From NCBI RefSeq assembly GCF_035650855.1, contig NZ_DASRGV010000061.1, forward strand, positions 1-64,000: a stretch of 64,000 nucleotides of DNA, in the 5' to 3' direction. This DNA is from Actinocrinis sp035650855 (GTDB lineage: Bacteria; Actinomycetota; Actinomycetes; Streptomycetales; Catenulisporaceae). Shown one piece after another: positions 25,970-35,200 of this stretch. The position numbers and the translations under genes are program-made. Below the pieces are notes generated by a model. That model was not told the DNA's origin. It ran no database searches and saw only the letters and a list, made by a program, of their open reading frames with translations. The stretch's first letter is position 1, and each line of letters begins with the position of its first letter.

Positions 25970-26623
25970 TCAGATGTGGCGCACGGCCGCTGCGGTGGAG
26001 GCGGCCCAGGCCGCGGCCACCACGATGAGCGCGATGGGCAGCGCGGCGAGCGGGTAGTGCGGCGCGGCGCCGTTCGCCGTCGTCAGGGCCCGGATGCCCA
26101 TCGCGGCGGGGGAGAAGCGGGCCACCAGCAGGCCGAGCGCGAGCAGGCCGGCCAGCAGCACGCCCCAGCCGGCGGCCGGGACCAGCGGCGGAGCGGAGAG
26201 CACCCCGGCCGCGGTGCCGAGCAGCACGCAGACCAGTTCCGTGCTCAGGCCGGTGAGAAGGGTCGAACCGCTGCCGGGTAGCGCACCGGTGGCGGCCGCG
26301 ACGACGGCGCCGACCAGTGCGCACAGCAGGCCGTAGCCGGTCGCGGCGCACAGGGCGGCGAGGCGGGCGCGCACCGGACCGGCCACGGTCGCGGTGATCG
26401 CGGCGGCCTCGGCGGGTTCGGTGGTCAGGATCGCGCGGGTGAGCCAGGCGCTCACCGGCAGCAGGAAGGCGGCGCTGTAGGCGAACGCGTCCGCCGCGCT
26501 GTCGCCGCCCGCCGAGTCGATGGCCAGCGCGATCGCGTAGAAGAGCACGGGCGGCAGCCAGCGCTGCGAGCGGGCGAGCAGGACGACGTAGTAGCGCGCG
26601 ACGGCGGCGTCACGGGTCGTCAC
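25970..26623 (-). CDS. ABC transporter membrane subunit
   Basis: A 217-residue integral membrane protein with about six hydrophobic segments, encoded with a 4-base overlap after an ABC ATPase. AGGAGG stands five bases before the GTG start. The sequence is Ala/Leu-rich and shows no recognised family motif beyond its topology, which fits a half-size ABC-2-type permease. With the ATPase it would form an exporter or a membrane-stress complex. The substrate cannot be inferred. Confidence 0.8.
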   Translation of the reverse strand: MTTRDAAVARYYVVLLARSQRWLPPVLFYAIALAIDSAGGDSAADAFAYSAAFLLPVSAWLTRAILTTEPAEAAAITATVAGPVRARLAALCAATGYGLLCALVGAVVAAATGALPGSGSTLLTGLSTELVCVLLGTAAGVLSAPPLVPAAGWGVLLAGLLALGLLVARFSPAAMGIRALTTANGAAPHYPLAALPIALIVVAAAWAASTAAAVRHI

Positions 26624-27579
26624 GGCTGCCTCCTGCTCTGCTGCGGCACCGAAGCCCTTGGAATCGCAGACTGCTGATGCTCGGTTCGGCCGCGCTCGCC
26701 CTGCTTGGGCACGGACTGCTGCCCTTGCTTCGCGCCCTGCTGTTGCTGCTTGGCCGCCTCGACCGCCCGGCCGTCCACCGTGCGCACCGACAGCACGTGG
26801 ATTCCCCGGTGCGCCGAGAGGATCTCGTGCAGCAGCCGGTCCGAGCCGTCCGGCTCGACCTCGATGCGCAGCACGTCGTCGGCCAGCACCCGGCCGCGGC
26901 CGGGACCGGGCCACGGATCCGGCGCGTTCTCCAGGTCGATGAGCACCAGCGGCAGCTCGAAGTCGACCGCGGAGGCCTGGTGCAGCAGCCCGTCGCGCAG
27001 CACGTAGGCCGCGGTCGCGTCGTCGGCGAGCCGCTGCGGGTCGTGGTCGACGAACACCACCCGGCCGCCGCGCCGCGTCGTCTCGCGGGCCACCTCGTCG
27101 AGCGTCTGCTGCCCGTACGCGTCCAGGCTGGTCCAGGCCTCGTCCAGGATCAGCAGGTCCGGCTCGGCCAGCAGCGCCTGGATGATCGCGATCTTCTGCG
27201 CGGTGCCGCGGGAGAGGTCGCCGATGCGGTGCTTGCGGTAGCTCAGCGCCTCGAACCGCTCCAGCCAGCCGAGCGCGCGTTCCTCGGCCGCCTCGCCGGA
27301 GAGCCCGTGGATCCGGCCGAAGTGCCGCAGGTAGTCGTTCGCCTTGAACGGCAGCGGCGGCAACTGCCCCGGCACGTACGCGACCCGGTTCGGGCGGTCG
27401 GTGATCGTGCCGCGGCCGGGCCGGTGCGCCCCCGCGATGATCCGCATGAGGGTGGATTTGCCGGAGCCGTTGTACCCGCCGATCCGCACCAGGTCGCCCG
27501 GTTGCACGTCGAGGTCGACTCGGCCGAGCACCCAGGGTGCCCGCCAGCCATAGCGATATCCGACTGCGCTCAGCCGCAT
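26620..27579 (-). CDS. ABC transporter ATP-binding protein with Gln-rich tail
   Basis: A 319-residue ATPase: Walker A GGYNGSGKST (34-43), a Q-loop near YVPGQLPP, signature LSRGTAQKIAI, Walker B LLILDEA, and the switch His in FVDHD. The nucleotide-binding domain ends near residue 205. A further domain of about 70 residues follows, and then a low-complexity tail rich in Gln, Lys and Arg from about residue 275, unusual for an ABC ATPase. The stop overlaps the GTG start of the permease gene. The pair looks like an ABC-2-type export system. Confidence 0.92.
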   Translation of the reverse strand: MRLSAVGYRYGWRAPWVLGRVDLDVQPGDLVRIGGYNGSGKSTLMRIIAGAHRPGRGTITDRPNRVAYVPGQLPPLPFKANDYLRHFGRIHGLSGEAAEERALGWLERFEALSYRKHRIGDLSRGTAQKIAIIQALLAEPDLLILDEAWTSLDAYGQQTLDEVARETTRRGGRVVFVDHDPQRLADDATAAYVLRDGLLHQASAVDFELPLVLIDLENAPDPWPGPGRGRVLADDVLRIEVEPDGSDRLLHEILSAHRGIHVLSVRTVDGRAVEAAKQQQQGAKQGQQSVPKQGERGRTEHQQSAIPRASVPQQSRRQP

Positions 27580-27708
27580 GCGGACACCCTAGCCGGAACC
27601 CGGGCGGCTTCGTACAGGTCATTAGACAACCGTGACCATCGGGATCTGCCCGGCGCGAATGACAGGGTTCTGTTAACTCTGGCTTAGGGCTCGGCCGAGC
27701 GCGGCGGG

Positions 27709-27936
27709 TCAGCCCGCGGTGATCTCCTGCGCGACCACGTCGCCGCACGAGAAGCGGATCCACGGGCGCTGGTTGTGCTCGGACACGCCGCGGTCGCGCT
27801 GCTTGCCCTCGCCGCACACCGGGCACCGCCAGCCCTCGTCCGCGCGCTCGAAGCCGTGCCAGGAGCGTTCGAAGTCGGGGCCGTCCACCTCGTGGACGAG
27901 CACCGGCGGGTCGCTGGCCGTGAACGGGTCGAACAT
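27709..27936 (-). CDS. Small zinc-ribbon-like protein
   Basis: A 75-residue protein starting at the ATG at 27936, with AAAGGAAA upstream. A CPVCGEGKQ motif (Cys38, Cys41) and a later Cys in IRFSCGDVV (Cys64) suggest a small metal-binding or zinc-ribbon-like fold. It lies 23 bases downstream of the APC permease gene on the same strand and is probably co-transcribed with it. Function unknown. Confidence 0.7.
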   Translation of the reverse strand: MFDPFTASDPPVLVHEVDGPDFERSWHGFERADEGWRCPVCGEGKQRDRGVSEHNQRPWIRFSCGDVVAQEITAG

Positions 27937-27959
27937 CTCGGTTTCCTTTCGAAGAGGCC

Positions 27960-29621
27960 TTATACGGGCTCGGTCATCGGTCCGGCGCCGGCTCCGCCGT
28001 CGGCGTCCGGCTCCTGGGCGTCGAGATCGGACGGCTGCCGCCAATAGTCGGCGGGGTGCGAGCGCAGGAACCGGACGGCCTCGGCCACGCCCCACACGTA
28101 TCCGCCGGCGCCGATGAAGCCGACCGCGATCGAGTCCCACGGCTGCGCGATCCAGTCGCGGCCGCCGAAGCTGCCGAGCCAGGACATGAGCAGCACGGCG
28201 CAGACGTACACCACCAGCCACGCCCCGGCGCGCACGTCCACGCGCACCTGCCCGGGTGTGTGCCGGTTGCTGCGCGTGTTCCAGAGGTAGACGGCGACCG
28301 CGACGGCCAGCAGCGGCAGCGCGATACGCAGGTTGGTCCACTTCGCCCAGTAGAGGATGAGCGTCGCCAGGACGAAGCCGATCGGCGCGAGCACCGAGGT
28401 GCCGCGGAACCAGACCGCGGCACGGGACGGTTCGGCGATCCGCAGCGCCGCCTGGCAGACCATGGTGATGGAGTACACGAACAGGCCCAGCTCGCTGGTG
28501 GCCTTGATGATGTCGTGCCAGCTGGGCAGCAGCAGCAGGAACGCCGCGCCGAGCACGAAGTTCAGCAGCAGCGCCCGGCGCGGCACGCCGGAGCCCGGGT
28601 GGATGGCCGCGAACCAGCGCGGAATCGACTCGTTCTTGCCCATCGCCCGCGCTTCCCGGCTGATCGCCGCGGTGAAGACCAGCGCCGAGCCGGAGGGCGA
28701 GAGGATCGCGTCCCCGTAGAGCACCCAGGACAGCCAGCCCAGGTTGAGCACCACCGCGAGCTGCGCGAACGGTGAGGTGAAGTCGATGCCGCCCCAGCCG
28801 TGCGCGAGGTGCGAGCCGGGCACCGCGGCGATGAAGGCGATCTGCAGGCCGATGTACAGCGCCATCGCGATCAGCAGGCCGACGATGATCGCGCGCGGCA
28901 CGTCCCGGTGCGCGTTGCGGGCCTCGCCGGACAGGTCCAGCGGCGCCTGGAAGCCGGTGTAGGCGTAGATGACGCCCGCGGTCGAGATCGCGGAGAGCGC
29001 GGCCGAGTAGCCGTAGGGCGCGAAGCCGCCGTGGTCGGTGAAGTTCCCGCCGTGCCAGGAGGTCGCCAGCAGCACGACCATGGTCAGCGTCGGCACCAGC
29101 CACTTGATCAGGGACAGCGCGCCGTTGACCCGGCCGAGCAGCAGGATCCCGTACCAGTTGATCATCATGAAGACGACCATCAGCGCCAGCGCGATGAGCA
29201 TTCCGGCCCAGGTCAGCCGGTTGTTGCGGTAGATCCCCGAGATGTGCTGCGAGGCGTACTGCACGACGACCGCCGACTCGCTGGGCGGGTTGGTGCAGTA
29301 CGCGATCCAGATGCCCCAGCCGACGATGGTGGCGGCGAGCCGGCCGTTGGTGTGCAGCGGCCAGCGCACCAGCGCCCCGGACTCCGGGTGGGTCGAGCCG
29401 AGGTCCGCCATCACCAGCGCGATGACGAGGAACGCGATCCCGCCGATGCCCCAGGTCAGCACGGCCGCGGGCCCGGCGACCTGGGCGGCGTACAGCGCGC
29501 CCACCAGCCAACCGGACCCGATGACGCCGCTGAATCCGGCGGCGGTCAGATGCCAGAAGCCGAGATGCCGTTTGAGCAGGCGGTCCGGAGCGTACGTGGG
29601 CTGGAGGACGTCTTGGGCCAT
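27960..29621 (-). CDS. APC superfamily amino-acid permease
   Basis: A 553-residue membrane transporter with about twelve hydrophobic segments. The first helices carry the family pattern GFSGVIGSGWLVGALYAAQVAGPAAVLTW split by the typical GSGW unwound region, and GEARNAHRDVPRAIIVGLL is the conserved APC loop after helix 6. Amino acids or amines are likely substrates. The ATG at 29621 is preferred to upstream in-frame codons because it matches family length. The C-terminal tail is acidic. The small zinc-ribbon-like gene follows in the same transcript. Confidence 0.92.
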   Translation of the reverse strand: MAQDVLQPTYAPDRLLKRHLGFWHLTAAGFSGVIGSGWLVGALYAAQVAGPAAVLTWGIGGIAFLVIALVMADLGSTHPESGALVRWPLHTNGRLAATIVGWGIWIAYCTNPPSESAVVVQYASQHISGIYRNNRLTWAGMLIALALMVVFMMINWYGILLLGRVNGALSLIKWLVPTLTMVVLLATSWHGGNFTDHGGFAPYGYSAALSAISTAGVIYAYTGFQAPLDLSGEARNAHRDVPRAIIVGLLIAMALYIGLQIAFIAAVPGSHLAHGWGGIDFTSPFAQLAVVLNLGWLSWVLYGDAILSPSGSALVFTAAISREARAMGKNESIPRWFAAIHPGSGVPRRALLLNFVLGAAFLLLLPSWHDIIKATSELGLFVYSITMVCQAALRIAEPSRAAVWFRGTSVLAPIGFVLATLILYWAKWTNLRIALPLLAVAVAVYLWNTRSNRHTPGQVRVDVRAGAWLVVYVCAVLLMSWLGSFGGRDWIAQPWDSIAVGFIGAGGYVWGVAEAVRFLRSHPADYWRQPSDLDAQEPDADGGAGAGPMTEPV

Positions 29622-29740
29622 GGGCCTCGAAATACCACGTCGCGGCAGAATCAATCGGGTTTCAAATCAGCATTCACCGAGTAGTGGGTGTGGCTACACG
29701 AGCCGAGCGGTCGTCGGCGGCCAGGTGCGGGAGGTTGCGT

Positions 29741-30304
29741 ATGGGCATCGATCCCATCGAAGGCGACGCCGTTCGCGCAGGTACGGTGCAACGTCTCGCC
29801 GGTGTGGGTGGTCGCAGGGCGGTGCAAAAGCGGCTCCAGGTGTATCTGAACGACCACCTGATGGGCGCGGCGGCGAATGTGCAGCTGGCGCTGCGTACCG
29901 CAGGCGCGCAGCGCGGTACGCCGCTCGGCCGTGAGCTGGATGCGATCGCCGCGCAGATCAGCGACGACTACGCGGCGCTGGTCGAGGTCATGCGCTCGGT
30001 CGGCGTGACGCCGCGCCGCAGCTTCGCCTGGCTCGGCCGGCTCGGCGAACGGCTCGGGCGGCTCAAGCTCAACGGCCGGGTGGTGCGCGGCTCCCAGCTG
30101 AGCACCCTCGTGGAACTGGAGGCGCTGCGGCTCGGCGTGCTCGGCAAGCTGCAGGGCTGGCGATCGCTCTCCGTCGCCGCGCAACGCGATCCGCGGCTGG
30201 ACCGCGACCGGCTGCGCGCGCTGGAGGACGCGGCCGCCCGCCAGGCCGAAGCCCTCGCGGGGATCTGCCTGGCGGCGGCCGTGCTGCTGGGCCCGGCCGG
30301 CTGA
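29741..30304 (+). CDS. Conserved helical hypothetical protein
   Basis: A 187-residue, almost entirely helical protein with no signal peptide or Cys motif. Its sequence suggests a four-helix bundle: LQVYLNDHLMGAAANVQLAL, LDAIAAQISDDYAALVEVM, LSTLVELEALRLGVLGKLQG and LEDAAARQAEALAGICLAAA. The spacing of acidic and His residues recalls ferritin-like folds, but no complete metal site is evident. The ATG at 29741 has GGGAGG six bases upstream. It lies 99 bases before the trypsin-fold protease gene on the same strand. Confidence 0.75.
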   Translation: MGIDPIEGDAVRAGTVQRLAGVGGRRAVQKRLQVYLNDHLMGAAANVQLALRTAGAQRGTPLGRELDAIAAQISDDYAALVEVMRSVGVTPRRSFAWLGRLGERLGRLKLNGRVVRGSQLSTLVELEALRLGVLGKLQGWRSLSVAAQRDPRLDRDRLRALEDAAARQAEALAGICLAAAVLLGPAG

Positions 30305-30403
30305 CGCCGGACCAAGTTTCGCAAGTCCCCGTGATGATGTTCGAGCCCGAGTTACGCTGAAGTCGGCTTCCTTGGCCACGTGGCTCAAGGAGGGGGGACC
30401 GAC

Positions 30404-31696
30404 ATGAGCATCGTGGCTCAACCTGGACCGGAACCGGCTGCCGAGTCGGCCGGCGGAAGCAGCAGCGGAGGTTCTGCCAGGCCGCCCGCGGCCGGCGGCG
30501 GCAGCGGCGGCTTCTTCGGCTGGCTGCGCCGCCTCCTGCTTCGGCTGCTGGCGCGGCGGCTTTGTAACCTCACGGGCTTCGTGCCGACGGAAACCGCACG
30601 AACGACTGCCGTGCAACGCGCGCGCGAGGTGAGGGCCTGGCTCAGCGACGGCTACGGCGAGTTCGTGCAGTACCCGCCCGGTGCACCGCGCAGCGAGCGA
30701 GAACCGCGTGAGCGGGATACCGGGCATCGCGTGGCATTGGAGTGGCAACTGGCCAGACCGGAGCTCACGCTGCTGGGCCGGGCTTGCGACGCCGTCGACG
30801 CGTTCGTCCGCAGTGCGGAGCCACCGGAAGCTGAGGCGACCGCCGACGATCCCCTCCGGCCGACTGTGACCTTGCGGCGTCTGCCTCGGCTGGTTCGCCT
30901 GGTCAGTCGCACCGCGTACCCGTGGCGAGTCCTCGTCGAAAGTAACCGACCGGACGAAATGCGCGCCCTGCTGAAAGGCATCCCGCAATGGTGGGGCATC
31001 GCGGTGCACGTTCAGGAAGGCCGGCCGCTTGAAAGGCTCGGATGCAAAGCGCTCGGCGGGCGTGAAGGCGTGGTCGGGGGCTACATCACAACACCTTCCG
31101 GAGACTTCGGCCTTACCTGCGGCCATGTGCTCGGACCGGCGTGTGTGTCGGCGTACCGCAGGTTCCTGCCGAGCCGGGATCGCTGGGCTCCCGATGCGGC
31201 GCTGGTGCAGATGGGCGGCTGTTTCTCCGCCCCGGCGTCACGGGCGCAGGTGGCGAGCCCGGGCTGGGGCCGGGTGTCCGAACTGGTGCTGGACCACGCT
31301 GTCGCCGAGTTCACCAACCATCGCGGCAAAAGGATGGCAGGGTACGTATGCTCTGCGAGCCTCTACGCATCGGACACCGAAGGGGCGATCCGTTTCCCCA
31401 CGATCCATATCTCCCGGGAGCGTACGCGTTACTTCGGGGTGGCCTGGCCGCCGTTCAAGGGCGCGTTCAGCGTTTCCGGGGATTCGGGATCATGGGTCTC
31501 GACGGTCATGGACGGGGAGAAGCGGTGGCTGGGCATGATTGTCAGCGGCAGCAAGAAGGGATCAGCTGCCCACGACGCGTCAGCCTTGCTGCGTTGGCTC
31601 GAACTCGAGCTGTCGGGCGCCATGCCGCAACCAGAAGACGAGACCTGGTTCAAGCACGGCCCGATGCAACCTTTCCTAGCCGAAGCGAACCTGTGA
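30404..31696 (+). CDS. Trypsin-fold serine protease with novel N-terminal domain
   Basis: A 430-residue protein without an obvious signal peptide. Residues 1-35 are low complexity (Gly/Ser/Pro) and 36-53 are an Arg/Leu amphipathic stretch that may associate with the membrane. An unassigned domain follows (about 60-210). The C-terminal half has a chymotrypsin-like triad in the right order: His241 in LTCGHVLG, Asp264 in APDAALV and Ser361 in SVSGDSGSW. GGAGGGGGG precedes the ATG at 30404. The next gene begins 1 base after its stop and encodes a small membrane protein, so the two probably act together. Confidence 0.82.
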   Translation: MSIVAQPGPEPAAESAGGSSSGGSARPPAAGGGSGGFFGWLRRLLLRLLARRLCNLTGFVPTETARTTAVQRAREVRAWLSDGYGEFVQYPPGAPRSEREPRERDTGHRVALEWQLARPELTLLGRACDAVDAFVRSAEPPEAEATADDPLRPTVTLRRLPRLVRLVSRTAYPWRVLVESNRPDEMRALLKGIPQWWGIAVHVQEGRPLERLGCKALGGREGVVGGYITTPSGDFGLTCGHVLGPACVSAYRRFLPSRDRWAPDAALVQMGGCFSAPASRAQVASPGWGRVSELVLDHAVAEFTNHRGKRMAGYVCSASLYASDTEGAIRFPTIHISRERTRYFGVAWPPFKGAFSVSGDSGSWVSTVMDGEKRWLGMIVSGSKKGSAAHDASALLRWLELELSGAMPQPEDETWFKHGPMQPFLAEANL

Positions 31697-31697
31697 G

Positions 31698-32156
31698 GTG
31701 ACCGTGGCCGGCACGACCGACTTCGTTACGAATCAAAGCATCGGCACTTTTGCCGGCGCGACCACCACGGTGTGGGTGGTCGGCAATACCGTGCGGCTCG
31801 CCGTTCGCCGTGACTGGCCCTTGTTTCCGCTGGCCACGGGCCTCGGCGTGGCGTTCGTGCTGGCCGGCACGGCGCATCAGCTGCACACGCCCCTGGACTA
31901 CCTGCTGGCCGTCCTCAACGGCTGCCTGCTGTTTCTCACCGCGACCGGTGTGCAGCAGGCAACCCTCGCCGAGGTGAAGAGCAGCGAAGGCTCCCGACGT
32001 CAGGGCAAGGGGCGCGTGAGTTGGTGGGCGCCTTGGATCCCGACTCGCGGTGCGCAGCCGGGTGAGTCCGCGCCGACCCCGCCGGCATCGGCTGCCGCCG
32101 CGCCGGCCGCGCAGGCCTCCACGACCGCGCCGACCAGGACGCCGAGCGAGTCGTGA
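31698..32156 (+). CDS. Small membrane protein coupled to the protease gene
   Basis: A 152-residue protein with about three hydrophobic segments (near residues 20-33, 46-62 and 70-88) and a long hydrophilic Ala/Pro/Thr-rich C-terminal tail. The size and topology are holin-like, though no family is assigned. The GTG start at 31698 follows the protease stop by one base; a second GTG at 31704 is an alternative. Translational coupling suggests a membrane partner or substrate of the protease. A terminator follows within 5 bases. Confidence 0.72.
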   Translation: MTVAGTTDFVTNQSIGTFAGATTTVWVVGNTVRLAVRRDWPLFPLATGLGVAFVLAGTAHQLHTPLDYLLAVLNGCLLFLTATGVQQATLAEVKSSEGSRRQGKGRVSWWAPWIPTRGAQPGESAPTPPASAAAAPAAQASTTAPTRTPSES

Positions 32157-32160
32157 CGGC

Positions 32161-32198
32161 TCCGCCGGACCACCCACATCCCGCAGTGGTCCGGCGGA
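32161..32198. terminator. Bidirectional hairpin between convergent genes
   Basis: A perfect 13-bp inverted repeat (32161-32173 and 32186-32198) with a 12-base loop lies between the small membrane protein gene (ends 32156) and the GH92 gene (minus strand, ends 32232). It can serve both transcripts. Confidence 0.75.
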
Positions 32199-32231
32199 CG
32201 CTGTTCCACGATTCCGCGGCTGCTTCCGCGG

Positions 32232-35200
32232 TCAGCCGCCCTGCTGCTGCGCGGTGAGCAGCTGCAGTTCGGCAGCGGAGGCGTAGAGGTCAACCGGGCC
32301 GGGATTGGCCGTGCGGACCTGCACGTGGGTGTCGTCGGCCGCCGAGGGCACCACACCCTGCACGGTGAGGGTCTGTGGTGTGTCGGAGAGCTGGACCGTC
32401 GCGCTGGTCAGGTCCTGCTGGCCGTTCCAGAAGTCGACGTAGACCACGCCGGTGCCCTGCAGCGTGACCGAGGCCTGATAGCTCTGGCCGGCCGGCGGCC
32501 GACTCGCGGGATCGACCCAGATCCACGTGTTCGACCCGGCGTCGGCCTCGGTCCAGTGGATCGCGCTGGCGCCTTGCGGCGTGGTGGCCGCGGCGAGGCT
32601 GCCCGGGACCGAGCCCACGCCGTTCTCCACCGGCCCCTGCCAGTTCAGCTGTCCTGTGGGGGCGTCGCCGAGCAGGTTCGGCCCGGTCGGCACCAGGATC
32701 GTCGGCTGGCGGCCGGGCGGGAACTGCAGCGGGCCGGAGGGGTAGGAGGGCGGTGCGTCCGCCGCGGCCGCGCCCCAGGCCGTGTCAGGGGTCGAGGTCA
32801 TGGCGTAGTCGAGGCGGGTGACCCGGCTGCCGACGAGCTGGTTCTCGTCGAGCCACACCGGGGCCCGGGTCCTGCCGTTCACCGACAGCTTGTGTACATA
32901 CGTGCTCGTTGACGCACCCGGAGCGTTCATGACGACCTGGTGGCCGCCCTGAAGCGCGATCGTGGCCTTCGGGAAGATCGGCGCGCCGAGGGCCAGCGCC
33001 GGCGAGCCCGGGGTCTCCGGGTACATGCCGAGCGCGGACCACACGAACCAGGAGCTCATCGCGCCCAGGTCGTCATTGCCCGGCTCGCCGCCGGGGGAGT
33101 CGGCGTACACCTCCGTCAGCATTCTGTGCACGATGGCCTCGGACTTGTACGGCGCCCCGGCGTAGTCGTAGATCCACGGCGTGCCGAACGAGGGCTCGTT
33201 GCCCGCCCATTCGTACGGGAGGTTCGGGCCCGCGTTGAGCTGCTGGAAGAAGCTGTCCAGCCGGGTGATCGCCGCCGCGTCGCCGCCTATCGCGGTGATC
33301 AGGCCACTGAGGTTCTGCGGGACCACCCAGGTGTACTGCGCCGCGTTGCTCTCCTGGAACCCGGACTGGCCGAAGCTGCCCATCCCGTCGGTCGTCGGAT
33401 CGAACTCGGGGAACTGGCCGTTCCCGTCGCGCGGCTGGATGTAGCCGGTGTCGACGTTGAACAGGTTGGTCCAGTCCTGCGAGCGCTGAAGGTACGTCGC
33501 GGCGGTCGCGTCCTGGCCGAGGGACTTGGCCAGCTGCGCGATGCCGAAGTCCGCGATGGCGTATTCGATCGTCTCCGACGCGCCGTTGTTCGTCGGCGAG
33601 AGGGAGCTCTCGGTGGTGTTCGGCACGTAGCCGAGCGACATGTAGTCGGCCAGTTGCGGCCGCTCGGTGTACGTGCCCTGACCCAGTTGGCTCTGCGTCG
33701 GCACGACCGAGGCGCCCTTGACCATCGCGGCCAGCGCGGCGCGCGCGTCGAAGTCTCGGGCGCCGAAGGCGTAGGCCTCGGCGAGGATCGGGTCCGCGGC
33801 GTCACCGTTCATGACGTCCGTGTAGTCGTTGGCGAAGCCCCACTTGGGCAGCCAGCCGCCCTGCGCCTGGTCGTTGAGCAGCGAGGTCATCATCTGGCTG
33901 GTCTGCTCCGGCGCGATGAGCGCGAGCAGCGGTATCTCCGAGCGGTAGACGTCCCAGCCGGAGAAGTTCGCGTATTGGACCTGGCCGTGCGACGTGCGGT
34001 GAGTCTGGTTGTCGAACCCGAGATAGTCGCCGTTGACGTCGGAGAAGACGCTCGGTTCGAGCAGCGTGTGGTAGAGGGCTGAGTAGAACTCAGTGCGCTG
34101 AGCGGCCGTGCCGCCGCCGATGCGGATCCGGCTGAGCAGGTCGTTCCACTTGGCGTAGGTCTGCCGGCTGACGGCACCGACGCTCCAGCCCGGGTCCTCG
34201 GCCTTGAGGTTGGCGGTCGCGTCGGCCTGGCTGACATAGGAGATCGCGACCTTCATCGTCACGTCGCGGCGGGTCGTGGTGTCGAAGCCGGCCCACGCGC
34301 CGGACTGCAGACCCTGCGTGCCCGTGATCTGAGGGCTGGTGGTCCGTGTGCTCGGGATCTGCGGACGGCGCACCGAGGAGCCCTCGACCTTGACAGAGGC
34401 CTGCGTCGAGCCGGAGGTCACCACCACCGACTCCTGGCGCAGCGAGACCGCGGAGGCCACCAGGTCGACCGGTCCGGCCGCGGCGGTGCGGACCTGGAAC
34501 TGCGGGTCGCGGATCGAACCGGTGGGTACCGCGGCGTCCACGGTCAGCGTCACCGGCGTCGAGCTGAGGGTGACCGGCTGGCTACCGACGTCCACCTGCC
34601 CGTTGTAGAAGTCGAGGTACACGGTGCCGGCGCCCTGGAGCGTGACGCTGGCTTCGTAGCTCGCGCCCTGCGTCAAAGCCGGGGGAGTGGCCTGGATCCA
34701 GGTGTTGGCAAGCGCGTTGCCCTGCTGCCAGGCGACGGCGCTTTGGCCGTCCGGGGCCGCGGTCGGGCTGATGGTGGCCGCGGTGCCGCCGGCGCTGATC
34801 TCGTGGTAGCTCCACGGCAGGTCGCCGGTCGGCTGGGTGAAGACGTTCGCGCCCGTGGGCGCGGTGTGCCAGGTCCCGTAGGAGGAGAAGGGACGGGAGA
34901 AGGTCGCGACGAAGTGCAGCGGATACGTACCCGGCGAGCCGCAGAACTGCCCGGCCGTCTCGGTGCCGGCGATCTGGTGGTCGTTGAGGATCTGCACGTC
35001 GGCCGCCACGTTGCCGGACTGGGCGTCACCCATCTTGAACAGCACGTTCGAGGACTTACTCGCCGGATAGCCGAACTTGGCGATCCCGGTGCGCGCCGTG
35101 GCCGCCAGGTCGGACTGGATCGCGTTGGCGGTGCCCGGATTCAGCGTCACGGAGTACGAACCCGGGGTCGCGTGCTCGCTGCTGTGACTGAACGCTGCCG

